NCBI GenBank assembly: GCA_964387025.1
Contig: CAYLUZ010000005.1
Span: 186,001-250,000, forward strand
DNA length: 64,000 bases
Direction: 5' to 3'
From: PNON01 sp964387025
GTDB taxonomy: Bacteria; Chloroflexota; Anaerolineae; Anaerolineales; Anaerolineaceae
Below, piece by piece: positions 17,324 to 26,269 of the stretch; positions within the stretch are counted from its first letter, which is position 1; each line of letters opens with the position of its first letter. Both the position numbers and the translations under genes were made by a program. The notes under the pieces were generated by a model that saw only the letters and a program-made list of their open reading frames with translations, was not told the DNA's origin and made no database searches.

Positions 17324-17421
17324 TTTTCCTCCAAAAAGAACTATCAGATTTCACGGTTTTTACCATAAGGATAAACGAGACACCTATCGCTATTTATGGC
17401 TCTCGATCGTACTTTCCCTCA

Positions 17422-18711
17422 CTAACCCTGATCGCCCACCAACGTGTCGCTCATTAAGTCAGTCGTCCGGCTAAAAGCCATGGTCAAAGAAGTGACGATC
17501 ATGATCAATCCCGCAGCAACAAAGACTGATAAAACACTCCAACGTAAGGCAAAGCCCGACAGAGCTTGAGAAAGCGGCATCATGCACAGGTTGGCCAGAA
17601 GGATCATGCTCATTAATCGACCCAGAAGATCTTTGGGGGTGTTGCGTTGAAGACTCGTGATCATGAGGAGGAAGAGGTAACCTTCGAGAACGCCAAGAAT
17701 GAATAGGTCAAGGGTGGCCATCCACGTGATCGATATCCAACTCATGGAAATGATCCCGAGACCAAAGGTGGCGAATAAGGCGACCATCATACCACGTACG
17801 ATACGTTTGGTTAATTTTGGCAGGACACCGGAAAGGATGATGCCCAGCAAATTGCCACCTGCATAACCGGAAATGATGATCCCATAGGCTGCGGCACCTC
17901 CCGAAAAGCGTGTATCGGCCAGGTAAGGGATACCTACCAGCAGCGGACCAGTAAAGCAGAGATTGGCCACCGCGATAAGGATGAACATCATTCGCAGTAC
18001 AGGATCTTTCAGCATATACCCGAACCCGTCTTTGATGGATTTGACGAGGTTAACAGGTTGAGGTTTCTCCAAAGAGGTTCTTACGATCACACCGGAACGC
18101 ATCTTCCACAATGTGATCACCGAAATCACGAAGGTCATGGCGTCAATGGCAATTGCCATGCCCATGCCTGCTTTTTCATCGCTAAAGGCAGCGATCAACC
18201 CACCAGCCAGTGCCGGGCCGATAAAACCGATCAGCGAAGAGCTGCCCTGGGTGAGTGAATTTCCTGTTTGCAGATCCTCTTCAGGAATAATTAGTGGGAC
18301 GATCGACATGGAAGCTGGGCCGAAGAGTCCGCCCATGATACCGTTGACCGCACCATAAATATAGATCATCCAAACTTGCAGAGTCCCGGTAAAGACCTGT
18401 ATCGCCAGTATTGCCGCAAGGAAAAGCCTGACAAAGTCGGAGATCAGCATTAATTTGCGCGGTGATATTCGATCAGTGACTGCTCCACCGATCACAGTGA
18501 AAATAGCCCGGGTAACTCCACCCAAAGCCATGACCATTCCAATAGCCATGGGATCACCTGTCATTTTCATGACAAGCCAGGCCCCAGCAATGCTGTGGAA
18601 TTGATCTCCCAGCATCGAAGTGCTCTGTCCGATCCATAACAATAAGAAATCACGAATCCCGAGAACTTTCATCATCGGGTTGCTTGAAGGTAATGCAATT
18701 GCCTGTTCCAT
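17422..18711 (-). CDS. MFS transporter (macrolide-efflux-like)
   Basis: A 429-aa major facilitator with about 12 membrane helices, of the MFS_3 type related to macrolide efflux and enterobactin exporters. The N-terminal signature is FLLLWIGQSTSMLGDQFHSIA, followed by ALGGVTRAIFTVIGGAVTDR with the loop 2-3 residues. The ATG at 18711 has GGAG 7-8 nt upstream; the frame extends to 18759 without a better site. It probably exports a small molecule. It lies in an operon with several unknown small proteins. Confidence 0.87.
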   Translation of the reverse strand: MEQAIALPSSNPMMKVLGIRDFLLLWIGQSTSMLGDQFHSIAGAWLVMKMTGDPMAIGMVMALGGVTRAIFTVIGGAVTDRISPRKLMLISDFVRLFLAAILAIQVFTGTLQVWMIYIYGAVNGIMGGLFGPASMSIVPLIIPEEDLQTGNSLTQGSSSLIGFIGPALAGGLIAAFSDEKAGMGMAIAIDAMTFVISVITLWKMRSGVIVRTSLEKPQPVNLVKSIKDGFGYMLKDPVLRMMFILIAVANLCFTGPLLVGIPYLADTRFSGGAAAYGIIISGYAGGNLLGIILSGVLPKLTKRIVRGMMVALFATFGLGIISMSWISITWMATLDLFILGVLEGYLFLLMITSLQRNTPKDLLGRLMSMILLANLCMMPLSQALSGFALRWSVLSVFVAAGLIMIVTSLTMAFSRTTDLMSDTLVGDQG

Positions 18712-18744
18712 AATATGCTCCAAAAATAATTCGAGATGATTGCT

Positions 18745-18779
18745 CTGGTAGAAGGACAAATCAGGTGTCCTTCTACCAG
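18745..18779 (-). terminator. Perfect 14-bp hairpin between operon genes
   Basis: CTGGTAGAAGGACA and TGTCCTTCTACCAG pair perfectly around a 7-nt loop. There is no T run on either strand. It lies in the 87-bp gap between the 115-aa membrane protein and the MFS gene, so it may tune downstream expression or protect mRNA ends rather than stop transcription fully. Confidence 0.55.
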
Positions 18780-18798
18780 TGAAGATATTTACGGTTGC

Positions 18799-19146
18799 CT
18801 ATTCTTGATTATTGCCAGCTCGCAAAGCGTTGCGAAGCAGGATGACACCCAGAGTCAGCAGCAGGATCGCGAAGGTTGGTATCTCGAACGAGAGGTGCAG
18901 AAGGGGGCGTGCCAACACTAGGGCACCCAATAGCAGCAACATAACACCAAGGGTGGTTGTAAAGCTACTGGTGCGCTGGTCTTTCCATGATCGCGCAACA
19001 TTCAGTGCGATCAGGATAATACCGATACCTACTGCGCCTGTACCTTCCGGCAGGGCTGGGATCATCTCTGTGATACCCCACAAGATAAAGATTGCTCCCC
19101 AGGCGATCGTGCTAAAATCTGTGTTTGACTTGAATACGTTTTCCAT
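18799..19146 (-). CDS. Small membrane protein
   Basis: A 115-aa protein with about four membrane helices: AWGAIFILWGITEMIPAL, VGIGIILIALNVA, TTLGVMLLLLGALVLARPLL and TFAILLLTLGVILL. A short basic loop (RSWKDQR) separates the pairs. No family named. ATG 19146 has GGAGGAAAA directly upstream. Its start region is identical over 22 bp to that of the 181-aa membrane protein in the same operon. Function unknown. Confidence 0.7.
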   Translation of the reverse strand: MENVFKSNTDFSTIAWGAIFILWGITEMIPALPEGTGAVGIGIILIALNVARSWKDQRTSSFTTTLGVMLLLLGALVLARPLLHLSFEIPTFAILLLTLGVILLRNALRAGNNQE

Positions 19147-19186
19147 TTTTCCTCCAAAATATGTTGTTTGATTTTGATTAATATTT

Positions 19187-19417
19187 TTAAGCTTGAACAT
19201 TTGCCATTGCCCTGTAAGCGCATTTCCTCGCCTGATGGGATTTCCAGCCAGGCCACCATGTGGCATGCCAGGCGTGCATTCGGGCGAAGAATGAGCGTGG
19301 TTGTTTCAGCGCTAATTTCCGGATAGGGCATTCTTCGCACGTATGGACCTTTTCGATAACAGATGCGCTCCAACTGATGGTTACCGAATTTGGATTGAAT
19401 TGCTGTGATTTTTCCAT
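19187..19417 (-). CDS. Small Cys-motif protein
   Basis: A 76-aa soluble protein. A CEEC pair near residue 27-30 (HTCEECPIRKLA) is followed by a Trp/His-rich, basic stretch with HAWHATWWPGWKSHQARKC. The look is of a small metal-binding or nucleic-acid-associated protein. I recall similar short proteins with a W-x-PGWK motif in anaerobes but cannot name a family. AAGGAGATAAGA before the ATG is a strong SD, so I believe it is expressed. It lies 20 bp after the previous operon gene. Confidence 0.6.
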   Translation of the reverse strand: MEKSQQFNPNSVTISWSASVIEKVHTCEECPIRKLALKQPRSFFARMHAWHATWWPGWKSHQARKCAYRAMANVQA

Positions 19418-19436
19418 TTCTTATCTCCTTTGTTTA

Positions 19437-19700
19437 TTACTTTTTATTTTCATTCACTGACAACAAAGTCAGGTTGAGACCATATAATTTGTTCAGAGTA
19501 CCCAACAGGGCAGCCTGGTCTACGATGTGACCGTAGAGGATCATTTCGCCATTATCCAGAAGCTTCACCGCCAGACCTTCCAACCAATCCGACCAGCTTT
19601 CATCGAGATGACCTCTGACGTGGATCTCGTAGAAATCCCCACGAAAGCTGGTGGAAAGTTCACCCTGGTTTTCATTACTATGTGCATCGTTTTTGCTCAT
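19437..19700 (-). CDS. Conserved small soluble protein
   Basis: An 87-aa protein. The core FYEIHVRGHLDESWSDWLEG and GHIVDQAALLGTLNKLYGLN is a pattern common in small proteins of Chloroflexota and related groups, but no function is known. Start choice is uncertain: two adjacent ATGs (19703 and 19700) follow GAGGA, and the second has the better spacing. First gene of the five-gene minus-strand operon, 190 bp below the LuxR regulator and past its terminator. Confidence 0.68.
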   Translation of the reverse strand: MSKNDAHSNENQGELSTSFRGDFYEIHVRGHLDESWSDWLEGLAVKLLDNGEMILYGHIVDQAALLGTLNKLYGLNLTLLSVNENKK

Positions 19701-19833
19701 CATATTTCCTCTTGGTTCTAATTTATCAATTTCCCAACATGGCATCATCGACTAAAGGTTGTAGATGGGGTTGTATTTATTTCGCCCGAAGGAGTAGTCA
19801 ACACTTCCGGATTTCTCAAAGCAGGTAACGAAA

Positions 19834-19866
19834 AAGCTGGCGATGGAGGATATCCACTGCCAGCTT
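19834..19866 (-). terminator. Rho-independent terminator after the LuxR gene
   Basis: On the minus strand AAGCTGGC and GCCAGCTT form an 8-bp stem, extended by an inner TGGA/TCCA pairing, followed by TTTTC. It lies 26 bp past the stop of the LuxR-type regulator and separates it from the operon below. Confidence 0.75.
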
Positions 19867-19891
19867 CTTGAAATTGATTATCTGATGCTGC

Positions 19892-22570
19892 TTACTCGAA
19901 TATTTTTAGCTCTTTCCCATAAGCTACTGCCTGGGTCCGGCTCTCCACTCCCAGTTTTGTATAAATATTGCTAATATGACGCTTCACGGTCGGGATGGAA
20001 ATGACCAATTTCTCTGCTATATCTTGATTGGAACAACCGCCTTTGATGAGCGTCAAAACTTCCACCTCACGTAAAGTCAATGGTTCGGCCAGGAGCCGCA
20101 TCGATGGTTGTGCCATACCGGCGTTTTTACCAATTTTGGACAACAGATCAGCTGCATAACCGGTCCCCGGCTGACGTGACTGAACCTGACAGAGCAATCT
20201 TGTCATCGCTTCGCCTTCGTCGAGGAATATGCGCACGTATCCCTCCGGTTGTGCCAGGGAAAGAGCTCGTTCCAAAGCAGCCAGGGCTGGTTCGGTCTCC
20301 TTTTTTCCATGAAGCGCCAGTGCTTGAAGAACCAGGACTCCAATGACCAGTCCCATTTGCCCCGTTGTCTCTGCTTGTTGAAGCAATCGGTTGGATAGAA
20401 TAACGGCTGCCTCATGATCGCCTTGCGCCAGGAACAATCGCAGGAGGAGTACATATTCACTCTCCCGCCGGTAGGGAATTTCGTCATTGATCTTTAATCC
20501 CCTCTTTTGAATACGTTGGGAAAGCCTTTCCAAATTTCCTTGCTCCAACCATACCCGCGCCAGTTCTGACCTCACCTGGATGGACCAATGGGGTGAGAGT
20601 GGACGTTCACTAATTAATAGCTCCGCTTGACACATGGCTTCACGGGTTTGTTCCGGATTATTCCGGGCTAGCTCCAGTCGTGCCTGAATGGCATAAGCAA
20701 AAGCTTCTTGTCCGATATCTCCCCAGATTCGGCTCAGTTCCAAACACTGGCGGATATTGAGCTCTGCATCGTCCAATCGATTCCATTCATAAGCCAACCT
20801 TCCCATTCCGGCAAAGATCCCTGCAGCTAATGCCGATCTTTGCCCATCCGGACGTACTGCCAGCTGTAATGTTTGGGTATTTGTGTCTGCTGCCCGATGT
20901 AGCTGCCCTTGTTCCATTAGAATGTCGGCGATATTGGAATTGGCAATGATGACCATGTGCAGGTTATTTGCCTCTCTACCGATACTTATCGCTTCGGTGT
21001 AAGCACGTTTGGCATCTTCCAAATTCCCATTGACCCAGCTTGCATCCCCGAGGATTGTAGTGGCCAGACTCCGAATACTTTGAGAGATGGAACTGCAATC
21101 CGGCAGCTGCTGGAGCGCTCTTTGAGCATAATCCGCAGCGAGTTGAGTATCTCCCCGCGAGTTGGCACAATGGGCTCGGGCGGCGGCAATGGTCCCTTGC
21201 ATTGTCCTTACTTCAACCGAGGATTCAAGCGACGAAAGCAGTTGCTCGGGAGCTTTCAGGGTTGTCTCGACCTGATCCAGATTTCCGGTAAGGGCTTGCG
21301 CCCAGGCCTTTTGGATGGCTAGCCAGGGATGTGCATCTGATTGAAATTCTATGGCGCTGGTCCAATTGAGGAGGGTGGATACCTCACCACTCATGAGGAG
21401 GTAACATCCATTATCCTCGATCAGTTTAGCTGCCCGAGTCTGGTCCCCTGCGGTGAGGGCATACTGGATGGCTTCGGAGATAAATCCATTTTGCTCATAC
21501 CATTCAGATGCTCGTCTGTGCAGCTCCGGGAGCAAATGTGCAAACTGGTGCTTCAGGCGTTTATTAAGAACATCCGAAAATAAGTGGTGATAACGATACC
21601 AATGCCTCTCATCGTCCAGCGGGATGAGGAACAAGTTCATTTGCTCCAAGGTTTCGAGCGTTGTTTGTCCGTCAACTGGGCCAGTTGGGTTAACGCCGAT
21701 AACCGCCTCGCAGAGGGGTCCGCAAAGGCGTTTTAATATAGAAGACTGCAACAAAAAGGTGCTGATATTCGGGGGCTGAAGTTTGAGTACCTCTTCGATC
21801 AGGTAATCCATCACATAGTAATGACTGCCTGTGAAAGCCGAGATGAAACCATGAATATCCTGACAATTTTGCATGGAAAGAGCTGCCAGTTGCAGCCCCG
21901 CAATCCATCCCTCGGTTCGCACCGCGATTGCGCCAAGATCTTCGGTGGAAATTTTCAATCTCATGATTTCGTTTAGGAAGATGTCAATTTCCTCCCTGGT
22001 AAAGCGCAATTGATCAGCCCGAATATCGATCAACTGGTTGCGGACGCGCAGCCGTGAAAGCGGGAAAGGTGGATCTGTCCTGGAAAGGAGCACAAGATGC
22101 ATGTTGGGAGGCATGTGCTCGAGTAAAAATAAAACCATGTCGACAACAGGTTGGGAAGAAATGACGTGAAAATCATCAAGGACTAAAATAAACGGAGTGG
22201 TCTGCCTGGTGGTTTCGTTGATTAAAAGATTCATTAGCTCATCAAACGAGGGCGGCTGTGCAACATTAAGCATACCCGGCAAATCCATTCCAAGGTTTGG
22301 TATGAGTTTTTGAAGCGAGGTGATGAAATATTGAAAAAAACGAATGGGATCATTATCGCCTTCGTCCAACGAAAGCCAGGATGAAGGGATATTCGTTTCG
22401 TGCAGCCAACTGCTGATCAATGTGGATTTACCATAACCAGCAGGAGCTGAGACCAGGGTCAGCTTGTGCTGGCTGCCGATATTTAGCTGCTCAATCAGCC
22501 TTTTGCGCAAAATCCAACCCGGATGAAGAGGGGGTGCAAAAAGCTTGGTTGGGAGGATAAGTGTGTCCAT
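19892..22570 (-). CDS. MalT-like LuxR-family transcriptional regulator
   Basis: A 892-aa ATP-dependent (LAL/STAND) activator. It begins TLILPTKLFAPPLHPGWILRKR, has a Walker A VSAPAGYGKSTLISSWL near residue 40 and a Walker B-like FILVLDDFHVI. A long TPR-like region spans about 380-800. The C-terminal LuxR helix-turn-helix is LTLREVEVLTLIKGGCSNQD followed by PTVKRHISNIYTKLGV. Such proteins bind an inducer and ATP, then activate transcription. ATG 22570 is chosen from the family-typical N terminus, although its SD is weak. It probably controls the neighbouring MFS operon. Confidence 0.92.
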   Translation of the reverse strand: MDTLILPTKLFAPPLHPGWILRKRLIEQLNIGSQHKLTLVSAPAGYGKSTLISSWLHETNIPSSWLSLDEGDNDPIRFFQYFITSLQKLIPNLGMDLPGMLNVAQPPSFDELMNLLINETTRQTTPFILVLDDFHVISSQPVVDMVLFLLEHMPPNMHLVLLSRTDPPFPLSRLRVRNQLIDIRADQLRFTREEIDIFLNEIMRLKISTEDLGAIAVRTEGWIAGLQLAALSMQNCQDIHGFISAFTGSHYYVMDYLIEEVLKLQPPNISTFLLQSSILKRLCGPLCEAVIGVNPTGPVDGQTTLETLEQMNLFLIPLDDERHWYRYHHLFSDVLNKRLKHQFAHLLPELHRRASEWYEQNGFISEAIQYALTAGDQTRAAKLIEDNGCYLLMSGEVSTLLNWTSAIEFQSDAHPWLAIQKAWAQALTGNLDQVETTLKAPEQLLSSLESSVEVRTMQGTIAAARAHCANSRGDTQLAADYAQRALQQLPDCSSISQSIRSLATTILGDASWVNGNLEDAKRAYTEAISIGREANNLHMVIIANSNIADILMEQGQLHRAADTNTQTLQLAVRPDGQRSALAAGIFAGMGRLAYEWNRLDDAELNIRQCLELSRIWGDIGQEAFAYAIQARLELARNNPEQTREAMCQAELLISERPLSPHWSIQVRSELARVWLEQGNLERLSQRIQKRGLKINDEIPYRRESEYVLLLRLFLAQGDHEAAVILSNRLLQQAETTGQMGLVIGVLVLQALALHGKKETEPALAALERALSLAQPEGYVRIFLDEGEAMTRLLCQVQSRQPGTGYAADLLSKIGKNAGMAQPSMRLLAEPLTLREVEVLTLIKGGCSNQDIAEKLVISIPTVKRHISNIYTKLGVESRTQAVAYGKELKIFE

Positions 22571-23034
22571 CGTCACCAGGGTATGAGAAACGTGAAAAAC
22601 AATATCATCATAGCATATCCTTGAAGCGAATATATAACGAATTAATACCATCATTAAAATTTACACAGCGAGCCATATATCACTGGTATCAGGGAATATT
22701 CATTATTCCCCTATATGTAAATTGCACTCCCTTCGTTCGCGGACAATACATGGTATGGTCGCAAGTTCTAACCGCTCATGGGTACGTAAATCTGAGATAA
22801 TTTCATAAAATTATTGCAAGAATTTGAATAATTGGTCTATAGTTGTTGTAAGTAATTTTGAAATCATGGATGAGTACTGGATCATCCAATAAAAACTTGC
22901 GCTAGAGGCAATATGGCTGACACTGTGTGCAACAAATGGCAGACCTGTAATACATATCAAAATCAATATTAATAGTGCCTGCCGTCGTTCAAGTACACAT
23001 CTAATTCTGAGATAAAAAAGTTTAGGGAGGTTTC
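22571..23034. other. 464-bp divergent spacer
   Basis: Between the minus-strand LuxR gene and the plus-strand gene at 23035. It contains the inverted repeat GGGAATA-TTCAT-TATTCCC at 22692-22710, about 120 bp upstream of the regulator start and possibly an operator. No ORF is supported; the rest is AT-rich. Confidence 0.4.
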
Positions 23035-23847
23035 ATGGCAGAATTGGTATTCAATCCAAATGACAAGGTAATTGTTAAATTCGATTGTGGTGAATATTAT
23101 GCAGATTATCCGTCGCAGATAATTTTAGGCGCAAGCAAAGGGAGCATAGGGCGAATTGTGAGCATCGAGGAATTCAAGACCGATTTTATTAAACGTCTTG
23201 GGCGACAACAGCTTAGCCAGGAACAAAAACAGGCTTATATCGCCCACTTTAGTGTTGTTCAACAAGCTATGGCTTACGGCTTACAATATCCAATTCTCTT
23301 TGAAAAAATTGAACGACCAAAGGATTCTACAGACCTGGCGCTTGCCAGACCAAAATCCATCGAATTGATCGATGGTGCAGCTGTTGAAAAAGTGGAGAGC
23401 GGAGGAGGTCTGAGTCAAGTCTCGGCATTATTCGGTAAGGCTGCGCCGAAATCTGTACCACCCGGAAAAATCGCCTGGCCTGCCTCCAAAGGTATTCACG
23501 ATCAGGCGAAATTCACGGATTTTGAATTGGCGATAATTATGTCAAATCCAAAACCAGCAACCCGGGAAGATATTGAATTTGTATATTTGAGGTATATCAG
23601 TACAGTTCCCTACCACAACCTGTGGTTTAGGTTAAAAGAAGTTGTAGCTGAAGCAGCATTCGACATTATTGATACGTTACGCTTTCCAAAGCACAACCAT
23701 GCCGGTTACAGTTGGGAAGTAATATCAGAACTGGTGGAAAAAAATGATCCGAGAAGGTCTCTCTGGTATTCAGATGACCAGCACGAGGCATTGGTTGTTG
23801 CAGCACAGAAAATTTATCTGTTGGAGAATGAGCGTGGTTTGCGCTGA
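23035..23847 (+). CDS. Conserved hypothetical soluble protein
   Basis: A 270-aa protein that I do not recognise. It has no signal peptide or membrane span. Residues 1-100 are mixed beta/alpha (FNPNDKVIVKFDCGEYYADY). A glycine/serine and proline-rich linker lies near 120-145. The C-terminal half is helical and rich in aromatic residues (YISTVPYHNLWFRLKEVVAE). SD GGGAGG precedes the ATG by 5-6 nt. It stands alone between two spacers. Confidence 0.7.
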   Translation: MAELVFNPNDKVIVKFDCGEYYADYPSQIILGASKGSIGRIVSIEEFKTDFIKRLGRQQLSQEQKQAYIAHFSVVQQAMAYGLQYPILFEKIERPKDSTDLALARPKSIELIDGAAVEKVESGGGLSQVSALFGKAAPKSVPPGKIAWPASKGIHDQAKFTDFELAIIMSNPKPATREDIEFVYLRYISTVPYHNLWFRLKEVVAEAAFDIIDTLRFPKHNHAGYSWEVISELVEKNDPRRSLWYSDDQHEALVVAAQKIYLLENERGLR

Positions 23848-23994
23848 CATTACTTTATGGCACACCTGACTCAGCATACAACAGATAATACAGGTATTAG
23901 CCTTTACTTTCCGGGAGAATGATCCATAATGGATTTGGCGTTAGGTTCTCCTCCACTGGGGTAGAATACCAGCTTTTGTTAGGATAAAGAGCAC

Positions 23995-24915
23995 ATGAAA
24001 TATCCATCAGCTATTGCAAAAGTGATAATTATTTTACTTCTCGGCATGATAAGTGTGGGTTGTGAGAAGAGCATGTTTGCCCCTTTGCCGACACCATCCG
24101 CCTTGCCTATTGTCAATCTGGATGAACTCAACTTCAAAGATACTGAAACAAAACAGCATTTCATATCACTAAATCAATGTATTGATAATTTCATTGATGA
24201 AAATTGGACGACAATACCATACCAACAACATGGGAATTTCTACCAATCATCCTGGTGCCAGGGGAGTGGAGTAAAACCAGACTGTCGAACTGCAGAATCA
24301 ACCATTGATATCCGGGATCAGCATGTCTTAAGCCTAAATACATTAACTTATCCGCAGGAGTTTCCTGCGGTTTTTGGCCTTGGAATTGAAGCTCTGCGGG
24401 TTCCGCCAGGGACAGGCTGGGGGGTACATTTTTCTTTTTCGGAAAATGGGGGTGGCGTTGTTGGAGATCATTGGGGCGTGAGATTTGATAAGTACAATAC
24501 ACTTTCGGGTCAAAGCGAATCAACTGTCATCCTGTGGTCATACATTGAATATAAGATACAAGAAACACTTGTTCAGTATTCTTTTAATCTTCCACTTCGA
24601 GATGATCTGGCTCTTTACTTGAAGTCGCCGGAAGCGATGCGGACTCGTCGCTTGGAACAGATCCAGGCTTTGGCACAAAAAGTTAAAACGACCATTGAAA
24701 CACACCAGGTAATGACTTGCGATTTGGGGCTATATCAAAACGATGGAATTCCGCCGGAATGTACTCTCCGCCCATTAACACCAGAGGAAGAAACCGAAGA
24801 ACTGGTCAAGGCTGAAAAATATTTTTCCGATCAGGAACAAATATTGAACGAAAGTTACCAGGAGCTATATACTGCCTGGATGGTTGCGTTTCCATTGGAT
24901 CAATGTTGGCCTTAA
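23995..24915 (+). CDS. Lipoprotein of unknown function
   Basis: A 306-aa secreted lipoprotein. The signal peptide KYPSAIAKVIIILLLGM ends in the lipobox SVGC with Cys at 23, followed by a proline-rich linker PLPTPSALP. The mature part has several cysteines (CIDNF, CQGSG, CRTAES, CDLGLY, CTLRP, CWP) that could pair outside the cell. A helical stretch follows, with TPEEETEELVKAEKYFSDQE. I see no known domain. Single gene. Its tail contains the frame of a longer upstream extension of the next gene. Confidence 0.72.
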   Translation: MKYPSAIAKVIIILLLGMISVGCEKSMFAPLPTPSALPIVNLDELNFKDTETKQHFISLNQCIDNFIDENWTTIPYQQHGNFYQSSWCQGSGVKPDCRTAESTIDIRDQHVLSLNTLTYPQEFPAVFGLGIEALRVPPGTGWGVHFSFSENGGGVVGDHWGVRFDKYNTLSGQSESTVILWSYIEYKIQETLVQYSFNLPLRDDLALYLKSPEAMRTRRLEQIQALAQKVKTTIETHQVMTCDLGLYQNDGIPPECTLRPLTPEEETEELVKAEKYFSDQEQILNESYQELYTAWMVAFPLDQCWP

Positions 24916-24953
24916 TAACTTTTCCTTTACAATCAATTTCCCATCCAGATCGG

Positions 24954-24972
24954 GATGGTCACACGCAAGATT
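24954..24972 (+). repeat. Spacer motif TGGTCACACGCAAGA
   Basis: GATGGTCACACGCAAGATT resembles 4867-4885 (AAATGGTCACCCGTAAGAT) and 25351-25370 (ATTTGTCACCCGCAAGAC). Weaker forms lie near 1581 and 6409. All are upstream of single plus-strand genes. Confidence 0.5.
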
Positions 24973-25000
24973 CATGAATAGGAGGATTTCAAGGATAAAC

Positions 25001-25273
25001 ATGAAGAAGAAAACAAGATTTACAAATTTGGACGAGTTCTACCCGGCTGTGGCGTTATTAATCGAATGGCTTGTAAAAGATGGCTATCTCAAAGATTCTC
25101 AAAAATTAAAAAACGCGATGATAGCAGGATCAACCGGTTCAGAAACGCTCGGCGATATTATGAATGCCCTAAAAAGTATGGGGGGTAATTACTCATCAGC
25201 ATTGAGAAACGAAATCAAAGAGTGTTTTGAATTTGCTCTCCATCACCGAAAAATTATGGGACTTGACCGGTAA
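25001..25273 (+). CDS. Small helical protein
   Basis: A 90-aa, mostly alpha-helical, basic protein with FTNLDEFYPAVALLIEWLVK, an amphipathic middle (LGDIMNALKSMGGNYSSALR) and the end FALHHRKIMGLDR. No family recognised. ATG 25001 has AAGGAT 6 nt upstream. The frame continues back to 24884 inside the preceding lipoprotein gene, which is unlikely to be used. Confidence 0.55.
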   Translation: MKKKTRFTNLDEFYPAVALLIEWLVKDGYLKDSQKLKNAMIAGSTGSETLGDIMNALKSMGGNYSSALRNEIKECFEFALHHRKIMGLDR

Positions 25274-25422
25274 GGTGTCTTTAGTTTCTGTATGATGCGT
25301 TCGACTTTGAACAAATCCATTCTAATTAAAACCAACCCCGTTACCGGTGGAATTTGTCACCCGCAAGACTGGTGAATCCAAGTGTAAATTGGATGAATTT
25401 TTTCCCGCTCAGCAATGATGGA

Positions 25423-25480
25423 GAACACCTATAGCCTTTCCGCATCATTACAGTGGATAAATAATCTGTATAATTAATTG
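25423..25480 (+). repeat. Dispersed promoter repeat, copy R5
   Basis: CATCATTACAGTGGATAAAT then AATCTGTATAATTAATTG. TTACAG 25448-25453, 15-nt spacer, TATAAT 25469-25474, then TAATTG. It aligns base for base with the right half of R1 apart from about ten substitutions. Motif TTTGTCACCCGCAAGACTGG lies 80 bp upstream. It lies 51 bp before the gene at 25532. Confidence 0.65.
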
Positions 25481-25531
25481 TCAGCCACCCATCCTTAATT
25501 GATGACATGATAAACATGGAAAAGGAGATAC

Positions 25532-26164
25532 ATGGATAAGCTAATGGAGTACCTGACCAATCCTTTATTTCTCATACTGATCGGTTTTATTGTGCTCATA
25601 TTCATCTTTAATACCGTGCAAAAGTTGGGGAGGGGTAAAGCCTGGAAGCAGATAGCAGCTGAGACGGGTTTACAGTCCTCCAAACACCAGTCCGGGACCT
25701 ATCGGGATCAGCAATTGACCGGCAATTATCGCGGACGGGCGATCAGTTTGACCGAGAGTATGGCAGAAGAACGGGACAAATTTCGGGGCATGAACGAGCG
25801 CAGAGACACCCGGACCAATACCAGCACGGATATCCGGCTGAAGATCAACGCCCCGCAGGATATTAAGATGAAACTCAACCGGATCATCACCATTGGCGAA
25901 GCCACCCGGGTCACCGGGGATGCGGAAATTGACCGCCATTTCAACGCCACAAGCGATCCGGATTGGCTGGCTACAAAAGTGCTTGCCTCTGCCTCCATCA
26001 GACAGAAACTCCCCCAATTGAAAATGGGAGGCACAATCTTTGTTCAAAAGTCAGAAATCCTCTTTGACCAGCCTGGACGTATTTCCGATGGCAAGTACCT
26101 GCGATTTCTACTTGATTTTCTCAGCGACCTGGCGGACGCTGTAGAGGGGAATCGCTACAGATAA
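25532..26164 (+). CDS. Membrane-anchored protein of unknown function
   Basis: A 210-aa protein with one N-terminal anchor (PLFLILIGFIVLIFIFNTV, residues about 11-29) and a cytoplasmic domain. The domain reads KAWKQIAAETGLQSSKHQSG, then a strand-rich middle (GNYRGRAISLTES) and a C-terminal LRFLLDFLSDLADAVE helix. The arrangement is reminiscent of small DUF3137-type proteins but I cannot assign it. SD AAAGGAGA precedes the ATG. Single gene behind repeat R5. Confidence 0.68.
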   Translation: MDKLMEYLTNPLFLILIGFIVLIFIFNTVQKLGRGKAWKQIAAETGLQSSKHQSGTYRDQQLTGNYRGRAISLTESMAEERDKFRGMNERRDTRTNTSTDIRLKINAPQDIKMKLNRIITIGEATRVTGDAEIDRHFNATSDPDWLATKVLASASIRQKLPQLKMGGTIFVQKSEILFDQPGRISDGKYLRFLLDFLSDLADAVEGNRYR

Positions 26165-26269
26165 GTACTACTTTCCAAAATCTTGCCACATAAAGTGTGG
26201 TTTGCCTATTCGTCGAACGGGAAATGTCATAAACAACCCTCTTTGTAAATAGAGTGGCGAGAGGAAGAA

